From NCBI GenBank assembly GCA_902597215.1, contig CACJWU010000001.1, positions 1-64,000 on the forward strand: a stretch of 64,000 nt of DNA. The letters run 5' to 3'. This document shows, piece after piece, positions 37,067-46,032 of the stretch. Positions within the stretch are counted from its first letter, which is position 1; every line of letters starts with the position of its first letter. A program made the translations under genes and the position numbers. The notes below the pieces were generated by a model. It did not search any database, was not told the origin of the DNA, and saw only the letters and a program-made list of their open reading frames with translations. This stretch comes from an uncultured Pelagibacteraceae bacterium (GTDB lineage Bacteria > Pseudomonadota > Alphaproteobacteria > Pelagibacterales > Pelagibacteraceae).

Positions 37067-37840
37067 TTATAAATATGGAGGCTTTGAATAACCTTTAGCA
37101 GATTCTGTAAAGATTTCATAACCATTTTCTGTAATTCCTATTGTATGCTCGAATTGTGCAGACAAAGATTTATCTTTTGTTACTGCTGTCCACCCGTCAT
37201 TAAGCATTTTTACATCATATTTTCCAGAGTTTATCATTGGTTCAATTGTAAAAGTCATGCCAGGTTTAAGTTCCATTCCTGTATTTTTTGTTCCATAATG
37301 TAAAATATTTGGGTGCTCATGGAAAGTTGTGCTTATTCCATGTCCACAAAAATCCCGTACGACAGAAAAACCTTTTTCTTCTACGTAAGATTGAATCTCA
37401 TGCCCTATATCACCCAGTTTTATTCCAGGTTTTAAAATTTTTATTGCCCTCATCATAGACTCATATGTAGCATTAATAAGATTATTCAACTTAACAGAGG
37501 TTTTTCCAATACAAAACATTCTACTTGTATCTCCATAATGACTGTCTACTATCGCGGTTACATCTACATTAAGAGCATCACCTTCTTCTAAAATTCTTTC
37601 TTTGCTTGGAACACCATGGCAGACTACATGGTTTAAAGAAGTACATAGTGATTTTGTAAACCCTCTGTAAAAGAGCGGGGCAGAGTGACCACCATTATCT
37701 TTTATAAATTCATAACCCAGTTTATCAATATAATCTGTTGATACACCTTCTTTGATATTTTCAGTGAGCATATCTAAAGTTTGTGCAGCTAATTTACCTG
37801 CAACTCTCATCTTTTCAAATTTTTCAGAATAATTATTCAT
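37067..37840 (-). CDS. map: Methionine aminopeptidase, type I
   Basis: A 257-residue enzyme trimming the initiator Met. The five metal ligands are visible: Asp in L-N-V-D-V-T-A near residue 96, Asp in Y-G-D-T-S-R near 107, His in G-H-G-I-S-T-T-F-H-E-H near 170, Glu in F-T-I-E-P-M near 203, and Glu in Q-F-E-H-T-I-G near 234. V-V-C-H-G-V-P holds the substrate His. There is no N-terminal zinc-finger extension. It overlaps sfsA by 8 bp upstream and precedes purB by 3 bp. Confidence 0.96.
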   Translation of the reverse strand: MNNYSEKFEKMRVAGKLAAQTLDMLTENIKEGVSTDYIDKLGYEFIKDNGGHSAPLFYRGFTKSLCTSLNHVVCHGVPSKERILEEGDALNVDVTAIVDSHYGDTSRMFCIGKTSVKLNNLINATYESMMRAIKILKPGIKLGDIGHEIQSYVEEKGFSVVRDFCGHGISTTFHEHPNILHYGTKNTGMELKPGMTFTIEPMINSGKYDVKMLNDGWTAVTKDKSLSAQFEHTIGITENGYEIFTESAKGYSKPPYL

Positions 37841-38531
37841 CTATTATTTTAAGTTTTTTATCTATAAAAATTTTTTTTGAACTTATTTTACACCTATAAG
37901 CTAGAAAATTTACTCCTGCTTTTTTTGCCAAAAGATAATTTTTATAATATTCTCTATCTATATCTTTAGCTATCTTAAATTTTTCCATATTTTGAACTTG
38001 AACTAAAAAAATTAGATAACTTTTGTAACCCTTCTTTATGGCATCAATGAGGGCAAGTAAATGTTTTGAACCTCTAGATGTGATTGCATCAGGAAATTCA
38101 GCAGTCTTATTGTTTCTGAAAAGAGTGACATTTTTAACTTCTATAAAGCTTTTTTCATTATTTTTTTCTATAAGAAAATCAAACCGTGTTTCTTTATTAA
38201 AAAAAACCTCAGGTTTTATTATTTCAATATTTGAAAGCTCTTTAATTAGGTTATTTATCAAACCATGATTAACAATTTTATTTGCTCTGTGAGTATTTAC
38301 CCCAACTAGATTATTTTGAGATTTAATTATCTCTAAACTATACTTTAATTTTCTTTTTGGATCGTTGTGTTTTAGTACATAAACTTCATTGCCTTCATTA
38401 AGAAGACCTTTCATAGACCCAGTATTTGGACAATGAGCTGTGATTTTAGATTTATTTAATTTAACATCTGTAAAAAAACGTTTATACCTTTTGATTAATT
38501 TGCCTTTTAATAAAGAGTTGGTAAATTCCAT
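37833..38531 (-). CDS. sfsA: SfsA-family protein (sugar fermentation stimulation protein homologue)
   Basis: The track starts at 38564, but ATG 38531 gives the usual N terminus M-E-F-T-N-S-L-L-K-G-K-L-I-K-R-Y-K-R-F (232 residues). SfsA marks: the A-H-C-P-N-T-G-S-M-K-G-L segment near residue 33, R-F-D-F-L-I near 115, E-V-K-N-V-T-L near 127, and F-P-D-A-I-T-S-R-G-S-K-H-L near 144. The D-x-n-E-V-K pattern is nuclease-like (a PD-(D/E)xK-type core), although the in vivo role remains unclear. It heads the minus-strand purine run and is divergent from a CinA-like gene, with start codons only 19 bp apart. Confidence 0.92.
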   Translation of the reverse strand: MEFTNSLLKGKLIKRYKRFFTDVKLNKSKITAHCPNTGSMKGLLNEGNEVYVLKHNDPKRKLKYSLEIIKSQNNLVGVNTHRANKIVNHGLINNLIKELSNIEIIKPEVFFNKETRFDFLIEKNNEKSFIEVKNVTLFRNNKTAEFPDAITSRGSKHLLALIDAIKKGYKSYLIFLVQVQNMEKFKIAKDIDREYYKNYLLAKKAGVNFLAYRCKISSKKIFIDKKLKIIDE

Positions 38532-38550
38532 ATTCAAATTATACATAAAA

Positions 38551-39300
38551 ATGAGTAAAAACATAAAAGTAAATGCTGCAATTCTAATTATTGGTAATGA
38601 AATTCTTTCAGGCAGAACACAAGATACTAATACAAGTACTTTAGCAAATTGGCTGAATTCTATTGGTGTTAAGGTTGCCGAAGTAAGAGTTGTTCCAGAT
38701 GAAGAAAAAATAATTGTTGATACTGTTAATTTATTAAGAAAAAATTATGATTATGTTCTTACGACTGGTGGTATTGGTCCAACGCACGATGATATTACTG
38801 CTAAATCAGTTGCAATGGCTTTTGGTAAAAAATACGAAATACATAAAGAAGCCTTTAAAATATTAGAATCTTATTATAAACCAGGTGAATTTAATGAAGG
38901 TCGACAGAAAATGGTTTGGATGCCTGAGGATGCAGAATTAATATTAAATCCAACAAGTGGTGCTCCTGGGTTTAGTGTAGACAACGTATTTTGTCTACCG
39001 GGGGTTCCCTCAATTTTAAAATCAATGTTAGGTGGTTTGAAAAATAAAATTGTAGGAGGAGAACCTATTTTAAGTCTTACGATTAGTTTAAAAACGGTTG
39101 AAAGCGAAATTGCTAATTCATTAACAAAAGTTCAGGATCAAAATAAAGATGTTGAAATTGGAAGCTATCCGTTTTTCCATGCAGGTAAACTTGGAGTATC
39201 AATAGTTATTAGATCAGAAAATCAATCAAAAATTGATGAGTGTAATTCACAAATCTTAAAATTTGTAAATGAAAAAAAAATAGAAGTAGTTGATAGATAA
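38551..39300 (+). CDS. CinA N-terminal-like molybdopterin-binding-domain protein
   Basis: Taken from ATG 38551 (M-S-K-N-I-K-V-N-A-A) rather than the track's 38440, which would run back through sfsA (249 residues). It carries the MoaB/MogA-like fold: I-I-G-N-E-I-L-S-G-R-T-Q-D-T-N near residue 12, T-T-G-G-I-G-P-T-H-D-D-I-T near 70, and F-C-L-P-G-V-P near 145. This is the COG1058 domain of CinA without the NMN deamidase half. Related stand-alone proteins are proposed to hydrolyse ADP-ribose or FAD-type dinucleotides. Function here unproven. Confidence 0.88.
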   Translation: MSKNIKVNAAILIIGNEILSGRTQDTNTSTLANWLNSIGVKVAEVRVVPDEEKIIVDTVNLLRKNYDYVLTTGGIGPTHDDITAKSVAMAFGKKYEIHKEAFKILESYYKPGEFNEGRQKMVWMPEDAELILNPTSGAPGFSVDNVFCLPGVPSILKSMLGGLKNKIVGGEPILSLTISLKTVESEIANSLTKVQDQNKDVEIGSYPFFHAGKLGVSIVIRSENQSKIDECNSQILKFVNEKKIEVVDR

Positions 39301-39705
39301 ATGCTTTATTTCGCTTACGGAAGTAATCTTCATCATTTTCAAATGAAACGCAGATGTAAAGACAGTTTTTTTATCAAAAAAATCAAACTTAAAAATTTTA
39401 GACTTACATTTAGAAGTAAATATAGAGCTGCTGATATTGAGTTTAAAAAAAACTCTATAGTACCAGGTGGTTTATTTGAAATTTCTAAGAGCGATGAAAA
39501 AAAACTAGACATTTATGAGGATTATCCAATTCTATATAAAAAGTATTATTTCTTGCATTATGGAAAAAAAGTTATGACTTACACAATGGTTAAAAAAACC
39601 AGTTTTAGATTTCCAACTGAAAGATATTTAAATGTTGTAAAACGTGGATACAAAGATTGTAAACTTGATCTGAAATATTTGGAAAAAGCGTTATTAATTA
39701 AATAA
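39301..39705 (+). CDS. Gamma-glutamylcyclotransferase-like (AIG2 fold) protein
   Basis: A 134-residue protein starting M-L-Y-F-A-Y-G-S-N-L, the substrate-binding loop of the GGCT family. It is followed by P-G-G-L-F-E-I near residue 57 and L-D-I-Y-E-D-Y-P near 71, in which the Glu is the expected catalytic acid. Members release 5-oxoproline from gamma-glutamyl amines or glutathione. The ATG abuts the upstream stop, so it is in one unit with the CinA-like gene. It is convergent with the GH13 gene, 5 bp apart. Confidence 0.82.
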   Translation: MLYFAYGSNLHHFQMKRRCKDSFFIKKIKLKNFRLTFRSKYRAADIEFKKNSIVPGGLFEISKSDEKKLDIYEDYPILYKKYYFLHYGKKVMTYTMVKKTSFRFPTERYLNVVKRGYKDCKLDLKYLEKALLIK

Positions 39706-39710
39706 AACAT

Positions 39711-41432
39711 TTAAATGTTTGATAACCACATAGTCTCAAACGGTTTTAGCTTGAAAGATTTATTAAAATAGTAAATTTTAAGGTTAATTATATTTTTCCA
39801 TTTATTATATTTTTTATCTAACTTTACATATTGATATACTGAAGAACAATTTGTAATTGATATGATTGTTTGTTTTTTATCTAGACTGATCCTTTCAAAA
39901 CAGAACAACTTAGATCCAAGATTGATATTTAACCTTTTAGCGTTGGGATGAAATGCTTTCTGTTTTCTCTTTATTTCTAACAATTTTCCAATATTTTGAT
40001 AAAAAATACTTTGTTTAGAGTTTTTGTCACTTAATTTTTTTTTAATATCTTTATAATTCCATTTATACCTATTAACATCTCTATTATTGCCAGTTATCAC
40101 ATACTTTGCTTCATCGTTAGACTTTCCAAATAAAGAATTAAAGTAAACAGCTGGAATTCCCTCAAAAGAAATCATCACAGCATGTGCTGCAAAATATCTC
40201 TCTAAAAAAAATTTTCCTTTTGGATCATAGTCTGATTTTTTTAATGCGTTGAAAACTGTGATATTAGCTTCATAGACTTTTTTTGATTTATTTTGAATTT
40301 TTCTATATGAAAATTTTGATCCATTTTTTTTAAGTCTTTTAAGGAGATTATTAAGAGATTTTTTACTTAATATACCTTCAGTAGGTCTAATACCAATTCC
40401 ATCATGGGATGCTATAAAATTTAAATAACTATAACCATATTTTGTAGTTGGAAGATTTCTACTCCATTTATTTAAATATGAGCTGTTTTCAAATAAAAAA
40501 GTGTAAATTAAAAGGGGTGGTAAAGTAAAATTATAAATCCAATTAGCTTCATCATTATTACCAAAATAACTCAGATTTTCTTTTTCTGGTAAGTTAGTTT
40601 CAGTAATAATTATAGTTTTTACATTTAAATGATTAATTATAATTCTTAAAAGTCTTATAATTTCGTGTGTTTGTTTTAAATTAATACAAGTAGTTCCACT
40701 TTCTTTCCAAAGATAAGCTACCGCGTCCAATCTAAAAATTGTTATGCCGTTATTGATAAGATGAATCATGATTTTAATAAATCTTAATAAGACTCTAGGA
40801 TTTTTAAAATTTAAGTCTATTTGATCTGAACTAAAAGTTCGCCAAATATAATCTGAATTATTAAAGATGCTTATCTTTTTTAATAATTTATGGTCTCTTG
40901 GTCTAACTACTTTTGAACTATCAAACTTTGAGTTCACTGTTAAAAAATAATTGTTTCCAGGTTTTTTTCTTTTTAAGAAGTTTTTGAACCATAAACCTCT
41001 AGCCGATGCATGATTTATTACTACGTCTGCCATTACTTTACTTAATTTTGAAATGTTATTTATATCAGACCAAGACCCTATCTTTTTTTGTATTTTATAA
41101 TGATCTTTCACAGCAAAACCACTGTCACTACTTGAGGGATAAAAAGGTAAAAAATGAATAGTATCAAAAAGTTTTCTTAATTTTTTTTTGAAAAAACTTT
41201 GAAAAATTTTGATTGAACTTTTTTGACCTGAATAAATATTATCCCCATAACTTATTAATAATGAAGTTTTTTCAGAAATTTCAAATTTTTTTTTTGAATT
41301 AATTTTATTAAAGTTTTGAATAAGTTGGATAATCTCATTTTTGAGATTATTCATATCTTTTGTTGATAAAATGGGTTTATAAATATTCTCTAGAATAGAT
41401 CTGATTTTTTTTTGATCTTTTTTTATTAACAT
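39711..41432 (-). CDS. GH13_18-type glycoside phosphorylase, probably glucosylglycerate phosphorylase
   Basis: A 573-residue alpha-amylase-clan TIM barrel. Visible are H-F-L-P-F-Y-P-S-S-S-D-S-G-F near residue 93, A-D-V-V-I-N-H-A-S near 136, nucleophile Asp in F-R-L-D-A-V-A-Y-L-W-K near 236, acid/base Glu in I-T-E-T-N-L near 276, and the third Asp in A-S-H-D-G-I-G near 340. The L-D-A-V-A-Y-L-W-K-E-x-G-T-x-C run is typical of sucrose-phosphorylase-like GH13_18. Established members use sucrose or glucosylglycerate; the adjoining glucosyl-3-phosphoglycerate genes favour glucosylglycerate. Expected reaction: solute plus phosphate to glucose-1-phosphate plus glycerate. No signal peptide, so cytoplasmic. 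Confidence 0.75.
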   Translation of the reverse strand: MLIKKDQKKIRSILENIYKPILSTKDMNNLKNEIIQLIQNFNKINSKKKFEISEKTSLLISYGDNIYSGQKSSIKIFQSFFKKKLRKLFDTIHFLPFYPSSSDSGFAVKDHYKIQKKIGSWSDINNISKLSKVMADVVINHASARGLWFKNFLKRKKPGNNYFLTVNSKFDSSKVVRPRDHKLLKKISIFNNSDYIWRTFSSDQIDLNFKNPRVLLRFIKIMIHLINNGITIFRLDAVAYLWKESGTTCINLKQTHEIIRLLRIIINHLNVKTIIITETNLPEKENLSYFGNNDEANWIYNFTLPPLLIYTFLFENSSYLNKWSRNLPTTKYGYSYLNFIASHDGIGIRPTEGILSKKSLNNLLKRLKKNGSKFSYRKIQNKSKKVYEANITVFNALKKSDYDPKGKFFLERYFAAHAVMISFEGIPAVYFNSLFGKSNDEAKYVITGNNRDVNRYKWNYKDIKKKLSDKNSKQSIFYQNIGKLLEIKRKQKAFHPNAKRLNINLGSKLFCFERISLDKKQTIISITNCSSVYQYVKLDKKYNKWKNIINLKIYYFNKSFKLKPFETMWLSNI

Positions 41433-42652
41433 TAAGAATATTTTTTATTATCATCATTAACTACTTTTTCAAGTCTTCCAAGAAAATCTGGTATTGCACT
41501 TTTCACTCTACTCCACGTTGGTATAAAAGGAGTATCCATTGGATTAAGGATAAATGCCTCACCAGCTTTCATTATATTCATTGCAAATAACTCAACAGCT
41601 TGCTCCTCTGTGTGTGAGTCAAATTTTAGGCCATTCATCATGGCATCACTTCTATATATGTCGATCAAATCTAGAGCTGATCTATAGTAGGTTGCTTTTA
41701 GTGATCTAAATTTTTCTCTACTAAAAGTATTACCTTGTGTGGCTAATTTTTTTATAAACGTTTTGATGATATCAATTGACATTCTAGATAATCCTTTTGT
41801 TTCATCTTCGATCGATAAAACTTGATGTTTGTGATCATAAGTATCAGCTAAATCAACCTGACAAATATTCTGGGGTGAAAAACTTCTCTGCATTTCAGAT
41901 AAAATACCTACCTCTATACCCCAGTCTGATGAAATTCTTAATTCTGGCAAAACATTCCGTCTGAAAGAAAATTCGCCAGCAAGAGGATATTTGAAAGATT
42001 TCATGAATTCCAAATAATCACTTTTACCAATAGTTTTTTCTAAAGCGGTTAATAATGGAAAAACAAGCAATCTTGCTACTCTACCATTCATTTTTTCATT
42101 TGCTATCCTAGGATAATATCCTTTGCAAAATTCAAAGTTAAAAAGAGGGTTTACAACTGGATAAAAAAGTTTTGCAAGCATTCTTCGATCATATGTTTTG
42201 ATATCACAATCATGCAATGCAACAGAACGTGCACTATCTCTTGCTATACACATTCCAATGCAATACCAAACATTTCTTCCTTTACCAAGTTCACTTGGTG
42301 AAAGATTATTTTTTTCTAATTCTTTATCAAGTTTTTTTAAATTAGGACCATCATTCCAAAGTATCGAAAATGGTGTTTTTAATTTTTTGAAAAATTTCCA
42401 AGCTTTTCTAGCTTGTGTCTCATTAGCTTTATCTAGACCAATAATGATATGATCGAGATACTTAGTTTTACTTATCTCCTCAACTATTTTAGGTAAGGCT
42501 GTTCCTTCTAATTCAGAATAAAGACATGGTAAAATTAATTCCATTTTTCTTTGATCAGAAAATTTTAATAATTCACTCTCAATAACTGAAGTGGACTTTG
42601 TGCCAAAGTCATGCAAGGTGGAGATTACTCCATTTTGTGAAAAATCACCCAT
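41432..42652 (-). CDS. Glucosyl-3-phosphoglycerate synthase-like glycosyltransferase
   Basis: A 406-residue GT-A glycosyltransferase of the GpgS/GT81 type. It has an E-L-I-L-P-C-L-Y-S-E-L-E strand-loop near residue 38, G-K-G-R-N-V-W near 124, and the metal/nucleotide D-C-D motif in A-L-H-D-C-D-I near 146. P-L-A-G-E-F-S-F-R-R follows near 225, and W-G-I-E-V-G-I-L-S-E, a GpgS-like acceptor region, near 245. It should transfer glucose from a nucleotide sugar to 3-phosphoglycerate. The next gene up the operon is the matching phosphatase. Mannosyl-transfer is the main alternative. Stop and start overlap the GH13 gene by 1 bp. Confidence 0.8.
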   Translation of the reverse strand: MGDFSQNGVISTLHDFGTKSTSVIESELLKFSDQRKMELILPCLYSELEGTALPKIVEEISKTKYLDHIIIGLDKANETQARKAWKFFKKLKTPFSILWNDGPNLKKLDKELEKNNLSPSELGKGRNVWYCIGMCIARDSARSVALHDCDIKTYDRRMLAKLFYPVVNPLFNFEFCKGYYPRIANEKMNGRVARLLVFPLLTALEKTIGKSDYLEFMKSFKYPLAGEFSFRRNVLPELRISSDWGIEVGILSEMQRSFSPQNICQVDLADTYDHKHQVLSIEDETKGLSRMSIDIIKTFIKKLATQGNTFSREKFRSLKATYYRSALDLIDIYRSDAMMNGLKFDSHTEEQAVELFAMNIMKAGEAFILNPMDTPFIPTWSRVKSAIPDFLGRLEKVVNDDNKKYS

Positions 42653-42661
42653 GCAGTTTTT

Positions 42662-43468
42662 TTATTCTTTAAAGCCCAATTTAACCAGAGCCATTTTAAT
42701 CACATCAGCCCAGCCCTCAGGTGATGGCTTGTTAGAAAAAATAAGGTTATTTATGTTAATTTGATCTAGTTTAAACTGATCATTAAATACCAAACAAGGG
42801 ATGTCACAGTTTCTAAGCATTTCTAGATCATTGAAATTGTCACCAACTGCTATTGTCTTAATTTTATTCTCAGTTTTTTTTAAAATTTTTATAACTTTAT
42901 TCATCGATTTAACCTTGTTAATATTATCACAAAGATTATATACACGCCCACCTTCCTGAAAAGTTAAAGAATTTGAATTTAATATTTTTAGTAATCTATT
43001 TTTTTCATTTTTGTCACCTTTAAATAAAAAAGGTAAAGTATATTTTCTATTTAAAGCATCTTTAAGCTTCCTATCCTTTTGCCCTAATATATTTTCTTTT
43101 TCCTTTTTACTAATTTTTGAAATTTGAACACATTTTTCTTTTAATCTTTCAGGGACTTTGTTTTCAAAAATCTTTAATAGCTCCTCTTTCTCTCTACTAA
43201 GAATAAGTTTATCTGGAAAATTAGACGTTATTAAATTTAATCCATGAATAGATGATCCATTTTCAGAAATATATGGAAGATTTATACCAAGTTCTTCAAT
43301 AAAGTTTTCAATTTCTTTTTCTGTTTTGCTAGAATTTGGAATGATAATTACACCCTTATTTACAAGACTTTTTATATAATCTTTAATGGTATCGAATTGA
43401 AAAGTATCTCTGTGCAAAAGAGAGCCATCTAAATCAGTAAAAATTACAACTGTAAATTTTTTTTTCAA
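42662..43468 (-). CDS. Mannosyl/glucosyl-3-phosphoglycerate phosphatase (HAD-IIB)
   Basis: A 268-residue HAD phosphatase of the mannosyl-3-phosphoglycerate phosphatase family. Motif I is F-T-D-L-D-G-S-L-L near residue 10. P-N-S-S-K-T-E-K-E near 45 is motif II with the family-specific S-K-T, then Y-I-S-E-N-G-S-S-I near 72, and motif IV V-G-D-N-F-N-D-L-E-M-L near 215. It would dephosphorylate glucosyl- or mannosyl-3-phosphoglycerate to the free compatible solute. The start is TTG at 43468; there is no ATG before motif I. It lies between the synthase and the ABC ATPase in one transcript. Confidence 0.85.
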   Translation of the reverse strand: MKKKFTVVIFTDLDGSLLHRDTFQFDTIKDYIKSLVNKGVIIIPNSSKTEKEIENFIEELGINLPYISENGSSIHGLNLITSNFPDKLILSREKEELLKIFENKVPERLKEKCVQISKISKKEKENILGQKDRKLKDALNRKYTLPFLFKGDKNEKNRLLKILNSNSLTFQEGGRVYNLCDNINKVKSMNKVIKILKKTENKIKTIAVGDNFNDLEMLRNCDIPCLVFNDQFKLDQININNLIFSNKPSPEGWADVIKMALVKLGFKE

Positions 43469-43473
43469 TAGAT

Positions 43474-44526
43474 CTATCTCATCCTATTTTTAGATTTGTC
43501 AAAAAATAATACTTTATTTTTGGAAAAAGAAATTTTAAGTGATTCTTTTTTCATATTTTCTGAGGATTTAATTATGATATTAGTGTCAGATAGTTTGGTA
43601 TAAATAATTTTTTCAAATCCTAAATTCTCTGTATGTTCTATTTTCACTTCCAATTGAATTTCATGATTATCTTTAAGACTTATATCTTCAGGCCTGATAC
43701 CAACATAAATCTCGTCTTTAAAATCAAAATTTTCAAAAGTAATTTTATTTTTAAATAAATTTATTGTGTTCGAATTAACAATCTCTTCTTTGTTAATTTT
43801 AATGATATTCATTTTTGGTGAACCAATGAATTCTGCAACAAAAATATTATTTGGATCATTATAAATTTCATTTGGCGTTCCAAATTGTTCAATAATTCCT
43901 TTATTTAGAACCACAATCCTATCAGCTAGTGTCATCGCCTCTATTTGATCGTGTGTTACGTAAATGATATTCGATTTTAATTTTTTGTGTAATTTAGAAA
44001 TTTCAACTCTCATTTCAGATCTTAAAGCTGCATCTAGATTAGATAATGGTTCATCAAACAAGAATACTTTCGGATTTCTTGTAATTGCTCTACCAATTGC
44101 AACTCTTTGTCTTTGTCCACCAGAAAGTTGTTTAGGTTTTCTGTCTAGTAAATCCTCAATTTGAAGCGTAGCAGCAGCACTAAAAACTTTTTCTTTAATT
44201 TCATTTTTTGGAATTTTTTCCATTTTTAAACCAAATGACATATTTTCAAAAACATTCATGTGTGGATATAATGCATAAGATTGAAAGACCATTGCAATTT
44301 CACGCTTAGAAGGAATTAGATTATTTATTAATTTTTTATCTAAAAATATTTCTCCTTGATCAATACTTTCTAATCCTGAAAACATTCTTAATAAAGTAGA
44401 TTTTCCACAACCCGAGGGGCCTACCAAAACTATGAATTCTCCATCCTTTATGTCAATGTTGAATTTGTTAATAACTTTATTATCACCAAAAGATTTTTCG
44501 AGATTTTTAATAACAATTTTTGACAT
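43474..44526 (-). CDS. ABC sugar transporter ATPase (MalK/UgpC type)
   Basis: A 350-residue ATPase. Walker A is G-P-S-G-C-G-K-S-T near residue 36, signature L-S-G-G-Q-R-Q-R-V near 133, Walker B V-F-L-F-D-E-P near 153, and the H-loop Y-V-T-H-D-Q near 188. A TOBE-like C-terminal domain contains Y-V-G-I-R-P-E-D-I. It energises the binding protein and permeases on the opposite strand 128 bp away. It is the first gene of the unit that also encodes the phosphatase, glycosyltransferase and phosphorylase, linking import directly to solute metabolism. Confidence 0.93.
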   Translation of the reverse strand: MSKIVIKNLEKSFGDNKVINKFNIDIKDGEFIVLVGPSGCGKSTLLRMFSGLESIDQGEIFLDKKLINNLIPSKREIAMVFQSYALYPHMNVFENMSFGLKMEKIPKNEIKEKVFSAAATLQIEDLLDRKPKQLSGGQRQRVAIGRAITRNPKVFLFDEPLSNLDAALRSEMRVEISKLHKKLKSNIIYVTHDQIEAMTLADRIVVLNKGIIEQFGTPNEIYNDPNNIFVAEFIGSPKMNIIKINKEEIVNSNTINLFKNKITFENFDFKDEIYVGIRPEDISLKDNHEIQLEVKIEHTENLGFEKIIYTKLSDTNIIIKSSENMKKESLKISFSKNKVLFFDKSKNRMR

Positions 44527-44562
44527 TTGCGATTTTTGAGGATTTTAACTACTCATTAATTG

Positions 44563-44598
44563 TTGAGAAAAATTTATTACACTGCTAGATTTATAGCA
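44563..44598 (+). promoter_or_regulatory. Candidate promoter and operator for the ABC binding protein gene
   Basis: In the 128-bp divergent gap, TTGAGA (44563-44568, five of six to TTGACA) is followed after 17 bp by TAGATT (44586-44591). A 16-bp inverted repeat TGCTA-GATTTA-TAGCA (44583-44598) covers this -10, a good position for a repressor such as a LacI-type sugar regulator. A GAGAGGGG ribosome-binding site lies just before the ATG at 44655. No regulator gene is adjacent. Confidence 0.45.
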
Positions 44599-44654
44599 AT
44601 AATAAATTTAGATACAGAGAGATATTTTGAGTAATATAAAAAAGAGAGGGGAAT

Positions 44655-45983
44655 ATGTTTAAAAAAATAATAATAAACATATCTGTTTTAGTATTTTTAA
44701 TTTCGAATACTAGTTTTGCAGATATTAAATTTTGGACTACAGAGGTCCAACCTGCAAGAATGGCAAAGCAAGAGGAAATGGCTAAAGCTTTTGAAGCTAA
44801 AACAGGTATTAAAGTTGAAGTTATACCAATTGAAGAAAAAGATCTTGGAACAAGAGCTACTGCAGCTGCAGCAGCGGGAGATCTTCCAGATGTGATTTAT
44901 CATACTTTACAATATGTTTTACCATGGGCTGAAGCAGGCATATTAGATGTTGATGCAAATAACGCTGTAGTTAAGTCGTTAGGTAAGAAAACATTCGCAC
45001 CAGGTGCATTAAATATGGCTAAGAAGGGTGGTAAAATTGCAGCTGTACCAGTTGATGGTTGGACTCAAATGGTCGTTTATAGAAAAGACCTTTTCGCTGC
45101 AGCTGGTTTAGAGCCTCCAACTTCTTATGCAAACATAGTTAAAGCAGTTAATGCATTATCAAGTAACGACATGTTTGGTTTTGTTGCTGCTACCAAAACA
45201 GATGAAAACTTTATGAGCCAAGTGCTTGAACATGTACTTTTAGCTAATGGAGTTAATTTTGTTAAAAAAGGTGGGACTAAAAAGCAAGGTAAAGCTTTAA
45301 AGAATTCTTTAGAATTTTATAAAGTAATTGCTAAAGCAAGTCCTCCCGGAGAATTATTCTGGAAACAGTCTAGAGCTCTATATTTTGCTGGAAAAACACC
45401 AATGATAATTTGGTCACCATTTATTATGGATGAGTTAGCAGGTTTAAGAGACTCTGCTCCACCAACTATAAATAGTGATCCAACATCACCAGAGCTAGCT
45501 TCTAAAACTGGTTTCATTACAAATTTTAGTGGACCTAACAACAGAAAAGGTGCTGCTTGGGCAGATGTAAGATACTTTGGAATAACTGCAGACGCAGATA
45601 CTGATGAAGCTAAAAAATTTATAGAGTATTCTATGAGTGAAGGTTATACAGCTACATTGGGAATTGCGCCTGAGGGAAAATTTCCAGTAAGAAGAGGAAA
45701 CAAGAGTGATCCTAATGCTTACACTAAAGCTTGGAGTAAATTACCAGTAGGTGTTGATAGAAAAGCTCCTTTAACAGATCTTTACTCTGGAGATGTTATT
45801 GATAACATCGTTGCAGGTCTAGATACCGCAAACAGATGGGGTGTTAAAGAGGGTGAACTATCTCGAGCATCAAAAATCATTAATTCTCAATTTTTAAACA
45901 GAATCACTAGAGAATATATTGATGATCAAATCTCAGTTGATGAAGCGGTTAAGAAAATTAATGCTGAATTAGCTAAGTTTTAA
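44655..45983 (+). CDS. ABC transporter sugar-binding protein (family 1 extracellular)
   Basis: A 442-residue periplasmic protein. A signal peptide (M-F-K-K, hydrophobic core, cleavage after T-S-F-A near residue 22) leads into D-I-K-F-W-T-T-E. The family features are E-M-A-K-A-F-E-A-K-T-G-I-K-V-E-V-I-P near residue 35, A-A-A-A-G-D-L-P-D-V near 75, and a G-W-T-Q-M-V-V-Y-R-K-D-L-F-A-A-A-G-L stretch near 135. Relatives bind maltose, trehalose, glycerol-phosphate or glucosyl solutes. It is followed by a terminator-like hairpin ahead of the permeases. Confidence 0.92.
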   Translation: MFKKIIINISVLVFLISNTSFADIKFWTTEVQPARMAKQEEMAKAFEAKTGIKVEVIPIEEKDLGTRATAAAAAGDLPDVIYHTLQYVLPWAEAGILDVDANNAVVKSLGKKTFAPGALNMAKKGGKIAAVPVDGWTQMVVYRKDLFAAAGLEPPTSYANIVKAVNALSSNDMFGFVAATKTDENFMSQVLEHVLLANGVNFVKKGGTKKQGKALKNSLEFYKVIAKASPPGELFWKQSRALYFAGKTPMIIWSPFIMDELAGLRDSAPPTINSDPTSPELASKTGFITNFSGPNNRKGAAWADVRYFGITADADTDEAKKFIEYSMSEGYTATLGIAPEGKFPVRRGNKSDPNAYTKAWSKLPVGVDRKAPLTDLYSGDVIDNIVAGLDTANRWGVKEGELSRASKIINSQFLNRITREYIDDQISVDEAVKKINAELAKF

Positions 45984-45997
45984 TTAATAAATTTATA

Positions 45998-46029
45998 AAG
46001 AGCGGATAATATTTTATTATCCGCTTTTT
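45998..46029 (+). terminator. Terminator/attenuator between binding protein and permease genes
   Basis: AGCGGATAAT pairs perfectly with ATTATCCGCT (10 bp) around a 5-nt loop, followed by five T residues, counting the last base of the stem. The next ATG starts 4 bp after the T run (46033). The arrangement repeats that found between dctP and dctQ in this window and again suggests partial termination after the abundant binding protein. Confidence 0.8.
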
Positions 46030-46032
46030 ATT

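Noticed and set aside
34990-38531. Possible purine riboswitch or PurR operator before the pur genes
   Set aside because: The genes overlap or are spaced by a few bases and the head gene's upstream gap is 19 bp, so no aptamer can fit; no conserved palindrome was seen.
38440-38551. Track start for the CinA-like protein at 38440
   Set aside because: The extra 37 residues are antisense to the conserved N terminus of sfsA; the standard N terminus begins at ATG 38551.
39711-41432. Naming the GH13 gene sucrose phosphorylase
   Set aside because: Subfamily motifs are shared by sucrose and glucosylglycerate phosphorylases, and the neighbours encode glucosyl-3-phosphoglycerate chemistry, so sucrose specificity is not supported.
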